Part shown: one piece after another, positions 41,173 through 49,451 of the stretch
How positions within the stretch are numbered: the first letter of the stretch is position 1
How the letters are laid out: every line of letters starts with the position of its first letter
Source: Ruminococcus difficilis
Lineage (GTDB): Bacteria > Bacillota_A > Clostridia > Oscillospirales > Acutalibacteraceae
DNA: 64,000 nt
Reading direction: 5' to 3'
Assembly (NCBI RefSeq): GCF_016680995.1
Contig: NZ_JAEQMG010000048.1
Location: forward strand, 1 to 64,000
Made by a program: the position numbers and the translations under genes
Notes under the pieces: generated by a model
Seen by the model: the letters and a program-made list of their open reading frames with translations, nothing else
What the model was told of the DNA's origin: nothing
Database searches by the model: none

Positions 41173-43242
41173 TTATTTCTTATACCCGCAGCCTTCGTGC
41201 TGGCAGAACAAGCCGCCTTTTTTGCCCTTGCGCTTAAAGAGGATGTCGCCGCAGTTGGGACAGCGCTCTTCGACCGGCTCGTACCATGACACAAAGTCGC
41301 AGTTCGGATAATTGGAGCAGCCATAGAAGATCTTGCCCTTGCCGGTGCGCTTCACGATGACGTCGCCGTCGCACTTGGGACATTTCACGCCCACGTTCTC
41401 CACATATTTCTTGACATTCTTACAATCGGGATAGCCGGGGCAGGCAATGAACTTGCCGTAGCGTCCGACCTTGACGACCATCTGTCTGCCGCATTTTTCG
41501 CAGATGATGTCCGTCTTGTCCTCTTCGAGCTCGATCTTGACGCCCTGCATATCGGCCTTCGCCTTTTTGAGGGTCTTGTCAAAATCGGTATAGAAGCCGT
41601 CGAGCAGCTCGACCCACTCGGTCTCACCGCTTTCGACGGTGTCGAGCTCCTGCTCCATCTGAGCGGTGAACTTGACATTGACGATCTTGGGGAAACGCTC
41701 CTTCATCAAGCCGGCAAGCGCCTCGCCGAGCTCGGTGGGAACCAGCGTCTTGCCCTCGCGCTTGACGTATTCACGCGAGGTGATGGTGGAGATCGTCGCG
41801 GCATAGGTAGAAGGTCTGCCGATGCCGTATTCCTCCAGCGCCTTGATCAGCGACGCTTCGGTAAAGCGCGCGGGCGGCTGGGTGAAATGCTGATTGCCGA
41901 GCAGCTCCTTCGCCTTGCAGGGGGTATCCTTTTCTAATGAGAGGATGCGGTTATCCTTATCGTCCTCGTCGTCCTTGCTCTCGACATAGAGAGTGGTGAA
42001 GCCGTCGAAGTCGACGCGGTAACCCGCCGCCTTGAAGATATAGCCGTTGCCCTCAATATCCGCCTGAGTGGTTTTCTGGATGCAGTCCGCCATCTGAGAA
42101 GCCATGAAGCGCTCCCAGATCAGCTTGTACAGCTTATACTGGTCGTTGGTGACACTGCCCTTGATCTGCGCGGGAGTGATCGACGGCGTGGAGGGACGGA
42201 TCGCCTCGTGACCGTCCTGAGCACCCGCGCGGGATTTGAAGTGGCGGGGCTTGGCGGGCAGGTATTTATCGCCGTAGGTATCGCGGATGTAGGTCTGCGC
42301 GTCGGCGATCGCGTCATTGGAGATACGCAGGGAGTCGGTACGCATATAGGTGATCAGACCGATCGCGCCGATGCCCTCGAGCTCAACGCCTTCATAGAGC
42401 TCCTGTGCGACCTTCATGGTACGGCGGGACTGGAAATTGAGCTTACGGGAAGCCTCCTGCTGTAAGGTAGAGGTGATGAAGGGCGGTGCGGGGGATTTTT
42501 TGCGGGTGCCGTTCTTCACCTTGGTGATGATGAAATCGGCGCCCTCTAAATCAGCCAGAATCTTATCCGCCTGTTCTTTGTTCTTGATCTTGATCTTGCC
42601 GTTTTTGTCGCCGTAGAGCGCGGCGGAAAACGCCTTGCGCGAGCCCTTGGGGATGAACTTGGCGTCGATCGACCAATACTCCTCGGGCTTGAAGGCGCGG
42701 ATCTCGTTCTCGCGGTCAACGATGATACGAACCGCGACGGACTGGACGCGTCCCGCACTCAGACCGCGATGGATCTTCTGCGATACAAAGGGGCTGAGCT
42801 TGTAGCCCACCAGACGGTCGAGGATGCGGCGCGCCTGCTGCGCGTTGACCAGATCGATATTGATGGTACGCGGTGACGCCATACCGTTTTTAACGCCGGT
42901 TTTGGTGATCTCGTTGAATTCCACACGATCCACCTCGTCGAGCGGCAAATCGAGCAGATAGGCAAGATGCCATGAGATCGCCTCTCCCTCGCGATCGGGG
43001 TCCGTCGCGAGATAGACTTTGTCGGAGCTTTTCGCCTTGCTCTGCAACTCGTCTACCAGCTTTTCTTTTCCCTTGATGACCTCATATTTCGGCGCGAAAT
43101 TGTTGTTGACATCGACGCTCAGGCGTGCCGAGGGAAGATCCCTGACATGGCCCATGGACGCAACGACGTCATAATCCTTGCCGAGGTATTTTTTGATGGT
43201 TTTCGCCTTTGCCGGCGACTCCACGATAACAAGATTAGACAT
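41173..43242 (-). CDS. topA: DNA topoisomerase I
   Basis: 689 residues from the ATG at 43242 (TTTTGGAGGACAAATCACA); a longer in-frame start runs into a family A repeat. The Toprim domain starts LVIVESPAKAKTIKKYLG with DPDREGEAISWHL; the catalytic Tyr is in TYMRTDS (about residue 299); three C-terminal zinc fingers follow (CEKCG...CPGYPDC, CPKCDG...CSNYPNC, CPNCGD...CQHEGC). It relaxes negative supercoils. Between dprA and trmFO, as in Bacillus. Confidence 0.98.
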   Translation of the reverse strand: MSNLVIVESPAKAKTIKKYLGKDYDVVASMGHVRDLPSARLSVDVNNNFAPKYEVIKGKEKLVDELQSKAKSSDKVYLATDPDREGEAISWHLAYLLDLPLDEVDRVEFNEITKTGVKNGMASPRTINIDLVNAQQARRILDRLVGYKLSPFVSQKIHRGLSAGRVQSVAVRIIVDRENEIRAFKPEEYWSIDAKFIPKGSRKAFSAALYGDKNGKIKIKNKEQADKILADLEGADFIITKVKNGTRKKSPAPPFITSTLQQEASRKLNFQSRRTMKVAQELYEGVELEGIGAIGLITYMRTDSLRISNDAIADAQTYIRDTYGDKYLPAKPRHFKSRAGAQDGHEAIRPSTPSITPAQIKGSVTNDQYKLYKLIWERFMASQMADCIQKTTQADIEGNGYIFKAAGYRVDFDGFTTLYVESKDDEDDKDNRILSLEKDTPCKAKELLGNQHFTQPPARFTEASLIKALEEYGIGRPSTYAATISTITSREYVKREGKTLVPTELGEALAGLMKERFPKIVNVKFTAQMEQELDTVESGETEWVELLDGFYTDFDKTLKKAKADMQGVKIELEEDKTDIICEKCGRQMVVKVGRYGKFIACPGYPDCKNVKKYVENVGVKCPKCDGDVIVKRTGKGKIFYGCSNYPNCDFVSWYEPVEERCPNCGDILFKRKGKKGGLFCQHEGCGYKK

Positions 43243-43285
43243 TGTGATTTGTCCTCCAAAAGGTTTGATTTCTGTTTTTGATATT

Positions 43286-43329
43286 GGTTGAGATTGCCAC
43301 AGCTCTCGCGAGCTTCGCAATGACAATCG
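43286..43329. repeat. Family A palindrome
   Basis: GGTTGAGATTGCCACA-GCTC-TCGC-GAGC-TTCGCAATGACAAT in the dprA-topA gap. Confidence 0.85.
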
Positions 43330-43369
43330 ATAGTAGTTGAGATCAAAAGATCCTTATCATTTATTAATC

Positions 43370-43449
43370 TAATCACTGACCACTAATCACTGACCACTAA
43401 TCACTGACCACTGATCACTGACCACTGATCACTGACCACTGATCACTAT
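43370..43449. repeat. Short tandem repeat, CACTGACCACTAAT / CACTGACCACTGAT
   Basis: About six units of 13-14 bases run into the 3' end of dprA. The unit changes from CTAAT to CTGAT along the array, and TGATCA palindromes recur. Same words as 2711-2748 and 41140-41170. Confidence 0.85.
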
Positions 43450-44555
43450 ACGATCCGGTACATCCTGCCTTTTTCGGCTTTGATCAGCCCTTCGAGTTCC
43501 AGCTCGGTCAACGCCTGTAAAACGACGTTGACAGGGAGCTTGACGGCGGATGTGATCGTATCGATATGGATGGGCTCGGCTGTGACGGCATGATAGACCT
43601 TCACCGCGTCCGCGCTGACGTCGATATCGGTTTTATGCGTGGGGATATCCTCAACAATATCGTCGGGATCGCCCTCCAAACGGAACTGCGGATAATACGA
43701 GATGATGTCGGTATAATCCGTGACAGGGATCGCGCCGTCCTTGATCAGCGCGTTGGTGCCCTGTGAATAAGGCGAGGTGATGTTGCCCATCACGGCGAAC
43801 ACATCGCGGTTCTGTTCCAAAGCGTTGCGCGCCGTGATCAGCGAACCGCTTTTCGCGCCGGCTTCTATCACCAGAACGCCGTCGGACAATCCGGAAATGA
43901 TGCGATTGCGTTCGGGGAAGGTATATTTGCCCGGCGGATAATCGGGCGGATATTCGCTGATAAGCGCCCCGCGTTCGGCAATGGTATTGCGCATGCGGGC
44001 ATTTACCATCAGATAAGGATAGTTGATGCCGCAGCCTAACACGCAGAGCGTCACGCCGCCGACCTCCAGCGCCGCGGTATGGCTCAGGCTGTCGATACCG
44101 ACCGCGCCGCCGCTGATGATGATCACACCCACCTTCGCGAGTGAGCCCGCGAGCACATGAGAGGTCCTCTTGCCGTAGGCGGTCGCGTTGCGCGTACCGA
44201 CGATGCCGATGCTCAGACAGCGTTCAAAATCGGGCAGCCGCCCTTTCATATATAATACCGCGGGCGGATCGTAGATATCCTTGAGTTTTTCGGGATAATT
44301 CGGATCGTCCAGCGACACGATACTGATACCGAGCTCGTTGCACCGCGCGATCACCTCATACGCTTTTGCGACAGGCGTAGCTTCAAGAGCGGAAATATCC
44401 TTGTCGTTCAGAACGCCGGATAATCGCCACTCCATGACCCCGCCCTGATAAAATGCGGTGATATTCGGATAGATTGACGCGAGCGCCTTGCACTTGGGCG
44501 TACTGTAGCCGAGTGCGAGGCTGAGCCAGATATAGTATTTTGTCGCGTTGGTCAT
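43446..44555 (-). CDS. dprA: DNA processing protein DprA (Smf)
   Basis: 369 residues from the ATG at 44555 (MTNATKYYIWLSLALGY), which overlaps the stop of the upstream methyltransferase by 4 bases. Rossmann-like core with GIVGTRNATAYGKRTSH, SGGAVGIDSLSHTAAL, PPDYPPGKYTFPERNRIISGLSDGVLVIEA and GTNALIKDGA. A C-terminal winged helix (about 305-369) follows. DprA loads RecA on incoming single-stranded DNA in transformation. A ComEA-like gene is at 51123, but no full competence operon is in the window. Confidence 0.96.
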   Translation of the reverse strand: MTNATKYYIWLSLALGYSTPKCKALASIYPNITAFYQGGVMEWRLSGVLNDKDISALEATPVAKAYEVIARCNELGISIVSLDDPNYPEKLKDIYDPPAVLYMKGRLPDFERCLSIGIVGTRNATAYGKRTSHVLAGSLAKVGVIIISGGAVGIDSLSHTAALEVGGVTLCVLGCGINYPYLMVNARMRNTIAERGALISEYPPDYPPGKYTFPERNRIISGLSDGVLVIEAGAKSGSLITARNALEQNRDVFAVMGNITSPYSQGTNALIKDGAIPVTDYTDIISYYPQFRLEGDPDDIVEDIPTHKTDIDVSADAVKVYHAVTAEPIHIDTITSAVKLPVNVVLQALTELELEGLIKAEKGRMYRIV

Positions 44556-45337
44556 TTTTTCATTTCCCAGAGAATGATACTTGCGGCGGCGGAGACATTC
44601 AGCGATTCCGCGTCGCCGCGCATCGGAATATACAGCCGATGGGTACACGCCTCAATGGTCTTGGGCGTGATGCCGTTGCCCTCATTGCCAACAACAGCCA
44701 ACACCGCTCCCTCGAATGAGCAGTCATTCAAAGAAACGGAGTTTTCATCGAGCACCGCCGCGTAGGTCGTGCCGAATGCGTTGAAGCGTCCGATCAGCCC
44801 GGGCAGGTCGTCGGTGATATGGAATGACAATCGGAACACCGCGCCCATACTGCCGCGCGCTACCTTGGGCGCGTAGATATCACAGCAGTCACGGGTCAAA
44901 ACGACCGCATCAACACCCAGCGCCTCGGCAGTTCTCAGGATCGTACCGAGGTTGACGGGATCCTGTACGGTCTCCAAAGCCAATACTTTTCCATTATTCT
45001 TAATTTTATCAAAGTCGATGGTTTTGTCAAGTGTTTTTATGATGAACAATACGCCCTGCGGCGTTTTTGTATCGGATACCGCGGAAAAGATGTTGTCTTT
45101 GAGCAGGAATGTCTGATCCGTGATCGAGGCGGTATCCTGTACGAAGGAGGCGTTCTTCGCGTAAAAGCTCTCGGAAAAGAACGCGGAGACGATCTCGGCG
45201 CCGCTTTTGATCGCGTCGCCGCAAAGGCGCAGCCCTTCCGCGACAAATACGCCCTCTTTCCTGCGGAAGGACGCGGAGGAAAGGAGCTTTTTGATGGTTT
45301 TGATTCGTTTATTTTCTTTAGAAGAAATTTGTTCCAT
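44552..45337 (-). CDS. SpoU/TrmH-family RNA 2'-O-methyltransferase
   Basis: 261 residues: an N-terminal substrate-binding domain (MEQISSKENKRIKTIKKLLSS, GVFVAEGLRL) and a SPOUT knot with the three family motifs (LALETVQDPVNLGTILRTAEALG, VVGNEGNGI, IPMRGDAESLNVSAAASIILWE). It methylates ribose in rRNA or tRNA; the exact site cannot be inferred. First gene downstream of the repeat array and coupled to dprA by ATGA. Its upstream region is occupied entirely by repeats. Confidence 0.93.
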   Translation of the reverse strand: MEQISSKENKRIKTIKKLLSSASFRRKEGVFVAEGLRLCGDAIKSGAEIVSAFFSESFYAKNASFVQDTASITDQTFLLKDNIFSAVSDTKTPQGVLFIIKTLDKTIDFDKIKNNGKVLALETVQDPVNLGTILRTAEALGVDAVVLTRDCCDIYAPKVARGSMGAVFRLSFHITDDLPGLIGRFNAFGTTYAAVLDENSVSLNDCSFEGAVLAVVGNEGNGITPKTIEACTHRLYIPMRGDAESLNVSAAASIILWEMKK

Positions 45338-45375
45338 AGTGTTACCTGTTGTGATGTGTGTCGTGTGTATCGATT

Positions 45376-47520
45376 GTAGGGACGAGCAGTGCTCGTCCGC
45401 ATGGCAGAAGCGTTTGTTTCCTATCTAATGTTTTCGGTTATTGAAACGCCCGTCATCCTGCGGATGGTCGATGACCATCCCTACGGAAGCAAGCATTTGC
45501 TTCGCATTGAGACGACATCTGATTCAACCCTTTCGGGAGGAGCGAGCCCCTCCCCTACAGTAAACGTCGCATAATAATTGTAGGGGTCGGCATTTGAACA
45601 CGTGTGTTCGACAACCCGCGGCAGGACGTTTGATATGCTCTGTGGTTGGGTTACAATCAATGATCGTTTCAGAATATTTGTAGGGGAGCGCCTTGGTGCT
45701 CCCGCGGCAGGGCGTTTGATAACGAACCATGTTGGTCGAGATAACGAAACATTTCCGTAGGGACGAGCAGTGCTCGTCCGCATGGCAGAAGCGTTTGTTT
45801 CCTATCTAATGTTTTCGGTTATTGAAACGCCCGTCATCCTGCGGATGGTCGATGACCATCCCTACGGAAGCAGACATTTGCTTCGCGTTTTGGTGGCATA
45901 CGCCGGAAAGGTTGCGGTACGTCGGCAAGCGCCGTACCCTACGGAAAAATTGATTTGCTCCGCGTTTCAGTGGCATATATTGGATAGTTTACGGGAGGAG
46001 CAAACACGCGTGCCACGCCCCTCCCCTACAGTAAACGTCGCATAATAATTGTAGGGGTCGACATTTATGACGACCCACGGAAGGGCGTTTGATACGCTAT
46101 GCGTTTGGGTGACATTCAATGAACGTTTCAGCATATTTGTAGGGGAGCGCCTTGGTGCTCCCGCGGCAGGGCGTTTGATAACGAACCATGTCGGTCGAGG
46201 AAACGAAACATTTCCGTAGGGACGAGCATTGCTCGTTCGCATGGCAGAAGCGTTTATTTCCTATCTCACGTTTTCGGTTATTGAAACGCCCGTCATTCTG
46301 CGGATGGTCGATGACCATCCCTACAGAAGCAGACATTTGCTTCGCGTTTTGGTGGCATACGCCGGAAAGGTTACGGTACGTCGGCAAGCGCCGTACCCTA
46401 CGGAGAAATGGATCTGCTTCGCGTTTGGGTGGCATCTTGACAGATGTTTCGGCGGGAGCAAGCCCCCGCCCTACAATAAACGTTGATTTGCTTCGCATTG
46501 GAGTGACATATATTGGATAGGTTACGGGAGGAGCAAGCCCCTCCCCTACAATATGAGCCATCCCCTACAGTAAACATTTCAGCATATTTGTAGGGGAGCG
46601 CCTTGGTGCTCCCGCGGCAGGGCGTTTGATAACGAACCATGTTGGTCGAGGAAAGGGAACATTTCCGTAGGGACGAGCATTGCTCGTCCGCGTGGCAGAA
46701 GCGTTTGTTTCCTATCTATGGTTTTCGATAACGAAAACGCCCGTCATCCTGCGGATGGTCGATGACCATCCCTACGGAAGCAAGCATTTGCTTCGCGTTT
46801 GGGTGACATCTTTACAGACGTTTCGGGAGGAGCAAGCCCCTCCCCTACAGTAAACGTCGCATAATAATTGTAGGGGTCGGCATTTGAACACGTGTGTTCG
46901 ACAACCCGCGGCAGGACGTTTGATATGCTCTGTGGTTGGGTTACATTCAATGATCGTTTCAGAATATTTGTAGGGGAGCGCCTTGGTGCTCCCGCGGCAG
47001 GGCGTTTGATAACGAACCATGTCGGTCGAGGAAACGAAACATTTCCGTAGGGACGAGCATTGCTCGTTCGCATGGCAGAAGCGTTTATTTCCTATCTCAC
47101 GTTTTCGGTTATTGAAACGCCCGTCATTCTGCGGACGACCGGTGGTCGTCCCTACGGAAGCAGATATTTGCTTCGCGTTTGGGTGACATCTTTACAGACG
47201 TTTCGGGAGGAGCAAGCCCCTCCCCTACAGTAAACGCTGCATAATACTTGTAGGGGTCGGCGACCTCGACGACCCGTGGTAGGTCATTGGTCAAAATGCA
47301 GTTTCCGTTGAGGAGATGCGTGTTTTGTAGGGTACGGCGCTTGCCGACGTACCGCATGGTAGAAGCATCGTATTCCTATCTTACGTTTTTGAAAACGAAA
47401 ACGCCCGTCATTCTCGGTACGTCATAAATGCCGTACCCTACGGAGAAATAGATCTGCTTTGCGTTTGGGTGATATCTTTACATGCGTTGCGGGATGTCGC
47501 AAGCGTCATCCCCTACGGTA
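45376..47520. repeat. 2.1-kb array of tandem composite palindromes (family C)
   Basis: The gene-free stretch 45338-47665 is built from recurring modules: GTAGGGACGAGC[A/G]..GCTCGT; CGCCCGTCAT..TGCGGATGGTC-GATGACCATCCCTACGG; AGCATTTGCTTCGCGTTT; GGGAGGAGC[A/G]AGCCCCTCCC-CTACAGTAAACG; TTGTAGGGGTCGGC..; TTGTAGGGGAGCGCC-TTGG-TGCTCCCGCGGCAGGGCGTTTGATA. The first module starts at 45376, 45757, 46216, 46667 and 47047, so higher-order units are about 380 or 455 bases long. Frames open on the minus strand only echo the repeats (VGEGLAPPE again and again) and are not called as genes. Confidence 0.88.
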
Positions 47521-47621
47521 AACGTTTACTGTGCTTCGCGATAGAATGGGATCTAATCCGTCGTTTTCGGATCGTCAAGACGCCGACCCCTACCATATAA
47601 TAATATATGACGGCGGACAAT

Positions 47622-47649
47622 ATAAAAGCGTTTGGGATGACCCAAACGC
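47622..47649 (-). terminator. Rho-independent terminator of infC-rpmI-rplT
   Basis: Minus strand GCGTTTGGG-TCAT-CCCAAACGC followed by TTTTAT, 17 bases after the rplT stop. It separates the ribosomal operon from the repeat array. Confidence 0.88.
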
Positions 47650-47665
47650 AGTTATAGCTTATTAG

Positions 47666-48016
47666 TTAGGCGTTTTTAACCTGCTCTACGAGAGCGGTGA
47701 AAGCGGCGGGATCGGCGATCGCGATCTCGGACAGAACCTTGCGGTTCAGGGTGATGCCGGCTTTCTTCAGACCGTTCATAAAGGTAGAATAGTTGGTGCC
47801 GTTAGCCTTGCAGCCGGCAGAGATACGGGTGATCCACAGTCTGCGGAAATCTCTCTTCTTCTGCTTGCGGCCGATGTAAGCGTAGTTACCGCTCTTCATC
47901 ACCTGCTGCTTCGCCATCTTAAAGTGCTTACTTTTTGCACCGTAATAGCCCTTAGCGAGCTTTAATGTCTTTTTTCTTCTCTTGCGAGTCATCATCGCGC
48001 CTTTAATACGTGCCAT
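47666..48016 (-). CDS. rplT: 50S ribosomal protein L20
   Basis: 116 residues, starting [30 protein letters not shown] in the family pattern and ending in the globular RNA-binding domain ([24 protein letters not shown]). L20 is an early 23S assembly protein and in Firmicutes controls this operon by binding its leader. The order infC-rpmI-rplT is conserved. Confidence 0.98.
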   Translation of the reverse strand: MARIKGAMMTRKRRKKTLKLAKGYYGAKSKHFKMAKQQVMKSGNYAYIGRKQKKRDFRRLWITRISAGCKANGTNYSTFMNGLKKAGITLNRKVLSEIAIADPAAFTALVEQVKNA

Positions 48017-48058
48017 TTATCTTTACCTCCGATAATTCTAAAGTCAATTAAGCGTTGA

Positions 48059-48256
48059 TTATTTGTAGGGGATCAGGCGCTTTACCTGAGCTACATTGGT
48101 CTTATCTGCGACAGCAGTCTTTCTCAGACCTCTCTTACGCTTGGTGGTCTTCTTGTTCAGGATATGGCTCTTGTTAGCGTGAGCGCGGATAACCTTACCG
48201 TTCTTGCTCAGTTTGAAACGCTTCTTCGCGCCGCTGTGTGTTTTGATCTTAGGCAT
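48059..48256 (-). CDS. rpmI: 50S ribosomal protein L35
   Basis: 65 residues, [22 protein letters not shown]...[16 protein letters not shown], very basic, standard length. Between infC and rplT, with an AAAGGAGGAATATCAAT-type site. Confidence 0.98.
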   Translation of the reverse strand: MPKIKTHSGAKKRFKLSKNGKVIRAHANKSHILNKKTTKRKRGLRKTAVADKTNVAQVKRLIPYK

Positions 48257-48277
48257 ATTGATATTCCTCCTTTTAAT

Positions 48278-48325
48278 CGGTTGAGATTGCCGCGGGCTGA
48301 CAGCAGTCGAGCCCTTGCAATGACT
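48278..48325. repeat. Family A palindrome inside the infC operon
   Basis: CGGTTGAGATTGCCGC-GGGCT-GAC-AGCA-GTC-G-AGCCC-TTGCAATGACTT between infC and rpmI, so it must be transcribed with these essential genes. Confidence 0.85.
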
Positions 48326-48334
48326 TTGACTTTG

Positions 48335-48862
48335 TTACTTGGTGGGCTTAGTGGGCTTGGGAGCCAGGAACATGATCATCTGGCGGCCGTCCAGTTTAGC
48401 GGGACGTTCGATATTCGCCTCTTCGGCGCAAGCGTCGGAAAAACGCTTCATGATATCATAGCCGTACTCGGAATGTCCCATCTCTCTTCCGCGAAAGCGG
48501 ATAGAAACCTTGACCTTATCACCGTGAGCCAAGAATTTTTTGGCGTTCTTGAGCTTGGTGTTAAAGTCATGAGTATCGATATTCAGGGAGAGCTTAATCT
48601 CCTTGACCTCGACGGTATGCTGATTTTTTCTCGCCTCTTTTTCACGCTTCGCCTGTTCAAAGCGATACTTGCCGTAGTCCATGATCTTGCAGACAGGCGG
48701 CTTAGCCTGGGGAGCGATCTTGACGAGGTCGAGATTCTTTTCGTCCGCGATATGCTGGGCGTCGGCAGCCGACATAATGCCGAGCTGAGTGCCGTCAGAT
48801 CCGATTACGCGTAACTCTCTGTCACGAATTTCCTCATTGATTTGAGGTTCCTGTTTAGCGAT
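48335..48862 (-). CDS. infC: Translation initiation factor IF-3 with ATC start
   Basis: 175 residues when read from the ATC codon at 48862, 7 bases after a perfect GGAGGTG. The protein then starts (f)M-AKQEPQINEEIRDRELRVIGSDG, as IF-3 should, and lacks any closer ATG, GTG or TTG. The frame stays open 70 codons further upstream, but that part is the leader with its attenuator. Both IF-3 domains are present (linker MDYGKYRFEQAKREKEARK; C-terminal VKEIKLSLNIDTHDFNTKLKNA). Rare start codons on infC are a known autoregulatory device, because IF-3 rejects non-standard starts. Confidence 0.94.
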   Translation of the reverse strand: MAKQEPQINEEIRDRELRVIGSDGTQLGIMSAADAQHIADEKNLDLVKIAPQAKPPVCKIMDYGKYRFEQAKREKEARKNQHTVEVKEIKLSLNIDTHDFNTKLKNAKKFLAHGDKVKVSIRFRGREMGHSEYGYDIMKRFSDACAEEANIERPAKLDGRQMIMFLAPKPTKPTK

Positions 48863-49037
48863 GTGTAAGCACCTCCAAAGTTTCTTTAACAAATGAAAAA
48901 GCGGACAGAAGGCTCCGTCCGCATACAATACAAAGATAAGGGAAAACTCCCCGATTGTATTGACCCGTGCAGACGACACCCCACAGGTGAAAGCCGTATC
49001 CGCAATAATTACGGAATTCCGCTTTACTTTGTTTTCG
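48863..49037 (-). promoter_or_regulatory. L20-type leader with attenuator upstream of infC
   Basis: The transcript from the promoter at 49044-49072 has a leader of about 175 bases. It contains paired segments (ACAATCGGGGAG..; GGTGTCGTCTGCACGGG) and ends in a terminator hairpin (48901-48922) just before the infC ribosome site. This is the position and organisation of the Firmicutes L20 leader. The assignment is by position and layout; I did not fold it. Confidence 0.7.
48894..48922 (-). terminator. Attenuator terminator in the infC leader
   Basis: Minus strand GCGGACGGAGCC-TTC-TGTCCGC (outer arms GCGGAC / GTCCGC) followed by TTTTTCATTTG, about 30 bases before the infC start. Confidence 0.85.
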
Positions 49038-49043
49038 TTATGT

Positions 49044-49072
49044 ATTATAATATCTTCAATATTGTTTGTCAA
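49044..49072 (-). promoter_or_regulatory. Consensus sigma-A promoter of infC-rpmI-rplT
   Basis: Minus strand TTGACA (49067-49072), 17-base spacer, TATAAT (49044-49049): both boxes perfect. Confidence 0.88.
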
Positions 49073-49160
49073 GAATTATTTTTGTAAAAAAATAGATTAT
49101 ACTGTTTTCTAATAAAACAGCTTAGCATCTGTTGCGTCTAATTCCGTATAACTTTGTTGT

Positions 49161-49264
49161 CGTCGTCGCTCGCTGTACTCGCTGAGAGTGGTCAGGTGTG
49201 ACCACTCTCGTGCTCGTGTTGCGGCTCCTCCTCTCCCCACCGCGCAGGGCGCGTCGGGGACCCC
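49161..49264. repeat. Family D structured repeat, copy 3 (divergent stems)
   Basis: Same frame as the other copies (CGTCGTCGCTCGC..., GGCTCCTCCTCTCCCC, GGGGACCCC), but the first hairpin is GAGAGTGGTC..GACCACTCTC and the second CCCCACCGCGC..GCGCGTCGGGG. Both stems stay paired although their sequence differs. The gap 49073-49451 holds this and little else; ATTATTATAATAAA near 49361-49375 may be a -10 region for the next gene. Confidence 0.82.
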
Positions 49265-49451
49265 GAGATTTGACATACGCCGGTATGCCCGCGTCGTCCG
49301 CCTCGTTCTACACAATTATCCGTTAACATCTGTTTAATCCGTTTTATTAGAAACCAGTATTATTATAATAAACACAGATCAAAATGCGTTGCCGCTTCCC
49401 TTAAAAATCGCGATGGTGGCAAAAGATCAAGCAAAATGTAGGTGAAACAAC

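Noticed and set aside
43370..43449. Possible CRISPR or iteron array
   Set aside because: Units of 13-14 bases without spacers; the same words recur at other gene ends, so degenerate tandem repeats are the simpler reading.
45967..47357. Several 75-150-residue frames on the minus strand within the repeat array
   Set aside because: They repeat the same translated palindromes (VGEGLAPPE, TPCRGSTKALPYKY), lack ribosome sites and exist only because the repeats happen to be open in that frame.
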